NCBI GenBank assembly: GCA_030152425.1
Contig: JASLJP010000024.1
Location: 1-5,207 of the forward strand
DNA length: 5,207 nt
Reading direction: 5' to 3'
From: Aquirhabdus sp.
Lineage (GTDB): Bacteria; Pseudomonadota; Gammaproteobacteria; Pseudomonadales; Moraxellaceae
The stretch's first letter is position 1. Every line of letters begins with the position of its first letter. A program made the position numbers and the translations under genes. The notes beneath the pieces are model-generated. The model was not told the origin of the DNA. It made no database searches and saw only the letters and a program-made list of their open reading frames with translations. Of the stretch, positions 3,879 through 5,207 are shown one piece after another.

Positions 3879-5207
3879 ATGAAAAAAGCCACCGCCCTGT
3901 TCGACTACTCCTCGCTCTCGCTCAAAGATCTGCTCGAAGCCCGTGACCAGTATCACTGGCATTTAATGAATAAAGACAATGTTGTGGGCACTGCTGTCGG
4001 TCTCTATTTGATCCGCAAAGTGGGCATCAGCGATGCGCAGCCGCGCACCTTTCTCAACGCCGAAGTCCGCGACAATTCCTGGCCGTGCATCTTGGTCGTG
4101 GTCAACCGTTGGATCGACGCCGATCAATTCGGCGGGGCGCATAAGATCGATCCCAGCCAGATGATCCCGCGCACCCTCTACCTGCCGGATGGGCGCTCGG
4201 TGCCGGTCTGCGTGGTGCTGGCCGAGCCGGGTGTGGCCGGTGCAGGGATGCAACAGGCGCGCTGGCCTAAAACACGGATCGGGGGCGGCTGCCCGCTGGT
4301 GGCCGAGGTGCAGGGCGAAAAACATATGGCCAGCGTCGGCTGTCTGGTGTCCGATGGTCACCGCACCTATGCCCTGACCAACCGCCACGTGGTGGGTGAA
4401 GCCGGTACGACCCTGTCTGCCAATCTGCGCGGCAAGGACGTGGTGATCGGCAAAGCCTCGCCCCATGCGCTGACCCAAATCCCGTTTAGTAGCGCCTACC
4501 CCGCCTATACGCAGCAACAGCGCACCCTGCTCACGCTGGATGTCGGTCTGGTCGATGTCGAGCGGGTCAGTGATTGGACGAGTCAGCCCTTCGGGCTGGA
4601 AGGCCTGGTCGGGTCGATCATGGATCTCAACGAGGCCAGCATCGGCACCCAGCTCATCGACCTGCCGGTAGAGGCGTTTGGCGCGGCATCCGGTTTGTTA
4701 AAGGGGCGGATTAAAGCGCTGTTTTATCGCTATAAAGCGCTGGCAGGCTATCAATACATCTCCGAGTTTTTGATTGCCCCCGAGGGGGCAGTGACCCAAA
4801 GCCGACCCGGCGACTCCGGCACGGTGTGGTATGTGGTGGACACCCCGCCCGCAGCGCCTGCCGCGCGCATCCTGCGCCCACTGGCCATCGAATGGGGCGG
4901 CCAAGCCTTTGCCAATCAAGGCGTAGACGCACTCAATTTCACCTTGGCCACCGGGCTGTCGACCGCCTGCACGCTCCTCAACGTCGATTTGATCCGCAGC
5001 AACGACACGGCAGCCACCCCGTTTTGGGGGCAAGTCGGGCACTACAGTATCGCCACGGTCGCCATTGATCATGTGCAAAACCCGGTGCTCAAAGACTTTT
5101 TGTTTGGAAATCTGGATCGCATCAGCTTTAAGCCCGATCAGCTCAGCGCCGCCGAGATTAAACAGGCCATCGCCCAAGGCGACTTTTATGAGCTGGCCGA
5201 TGTGCCG
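3879..5207 (+). CDS. Trypsin-fold serine protease with N- and C-terminal extensions; 3' end off window
   Basis: The 443 visible residues contain a chymotrypsin/trypsin-fold peptidase with an apparently intact triad: H170 in ALTNRHVVG, D221 in LDVGLVDV and S313 in SRPGDSGT, with G311 placed for the oxyanion hole. The IEWGG and TGLSTAC segments (337-364) fit the strands after the catalytic serine. An N-terminal domain (about 15-115; LLEARDQYHWHLM, NVVGTAVG, then a beta-rich stretch with PCILVVV) precedes the protease, and residues from about 380 form another region that runs off the window. There is no signal peptide or transmembrane helix, so it should act in the cytoplasm, unlike typical DegP-type proteases. 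The closest architecture I can recall is that of bacterial relatives of plant NAL1 trypsin-like proteins; this is from memory and tentative. Its target is unknown. It starts behind GGAGG, stands alone on the plus strand, and has no visible link to the oxygenase genes. Confidence 0.82.
   Translation, partial: MKKATALFDYSSLSLKDLLEARDQYHWHLMNKDNVVGTAVGLYLIRKVGISDAQPRTFLNAEVRDNSWPCILVVVNRWIDADQFGGAHKIDPSQMIPRTLYLPDGRSVPVCVVLAEPGVAGAGMQQARWPKTRIGGGCPLVAEVQGEKHMASVGCLVSDGHRTYALTNRHVVGEAGTTLSANLRGKDVVIGKASPHALTQIPFSSAYPAYTQQQRTLLTLDVGLVDVERVSDWTSQPFGLEGLVGSIMDLNEASIGTQLIDLPVEAFGAASGLLKGRIKALFYRYKALAGYQYISEFLIAPEGAVTQSRPGDSGTVWYVVDTPPAAPAARILRPLAIEWGGQAFANQGVDALNFTLATGLSTACTLLNVDLIRSNDTAATPFWGQVGHYSIATVAIDHVQNPVLKDFLFGNLDRISFKPDQLSAAEIKQAIAQGDFYELADVP

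Noticed and set aside
3963..4517. Minus-strand open frame of 184 codons
   Set aside because: It is antisense to the protease gene, including the stretch encoding the catalytic His, and has a His/Gly/Arg-rich composition without recognisable domains.
4698..5177. Minus-strand open frame of 159 codons
   Set aside because: It is antisense to the protease segment bearing the catalytic Ser motif; no promoter or ribosome site supports it.
1..5207. CRISPR arrays, tRNA genes, insertion sequences, attachment sites
   Set aside because: No regularly spaced direct repeats, cloverleaf-like segments, transposase motifs or terminal inverted repeats were seen on either strand.

Overview
The window reads as ordinary bacterial chromosome: GC-rich genes separated by clearly AT-richer intergenic stretches, with recognisable sigma70-type promoter boxes and one textbook Shine-Dalgarno site. 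This fits a proteobacterium better than an actinobacterium, although the enzyme families on the left are also common in actinobacteria. The sequence alone does not support a genus. There are no RNA genes, insertion sequences or CRISPR arrays.

Left part (1-2819). Three genes lie on the minus strand and read leftwards in the order alpha/beta hydrolase (2646-1993), MpaB-like oxygenase (1945-935) and Lcp/MpaB-like oxygenase (707 to beyond base 1). The two oxygenases are divergent members of the same heme oxygenase superfamily (DUF2236, MpaB/rubber oxygenase). Both keep an Arg-x3-Thr-x29-His spacing that matches the heme-pocket residues of latex clearing protein as I recall them. The first two genes are 47 bp apart and probably share the promoter at 2712-2684. 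The third follows a 227-bp gap that holds an AT-rich promoter region with a 22-bp near-palindrome, a likely operator.

Divergent gene (2820-3269, plus). This is a limonene-1,2-epoxide-hydrolase-like enzyme in which every catalytic position can be identified. Next to two oxygenases and a hydrolase it suggests a small catabolic or detoxification cassette for an unsaturated isoprenoid, terpene, sterol or lipid. The substrate cannot be read from the sequence.

Right part (3270-5207, plus). A hairpin-rich terminator zone follows the epoxide hydrolase. A well-formed promoter then precedes a 51-residue membrane protein or lipoprotein (3483-3638). A C-rich, G-poor stretch that looks like a Rho-loading site comes next. 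The last gene (3879 to beyond the right edge) starts behind a strong GGAGG site and encodes a cytoplasmic trypsin-fold serine protease with a complete His-Asp-Ser triad and conserved-looking extensions on both sides. Nothing visible ties this gene functionally to the oxygenase cassette.
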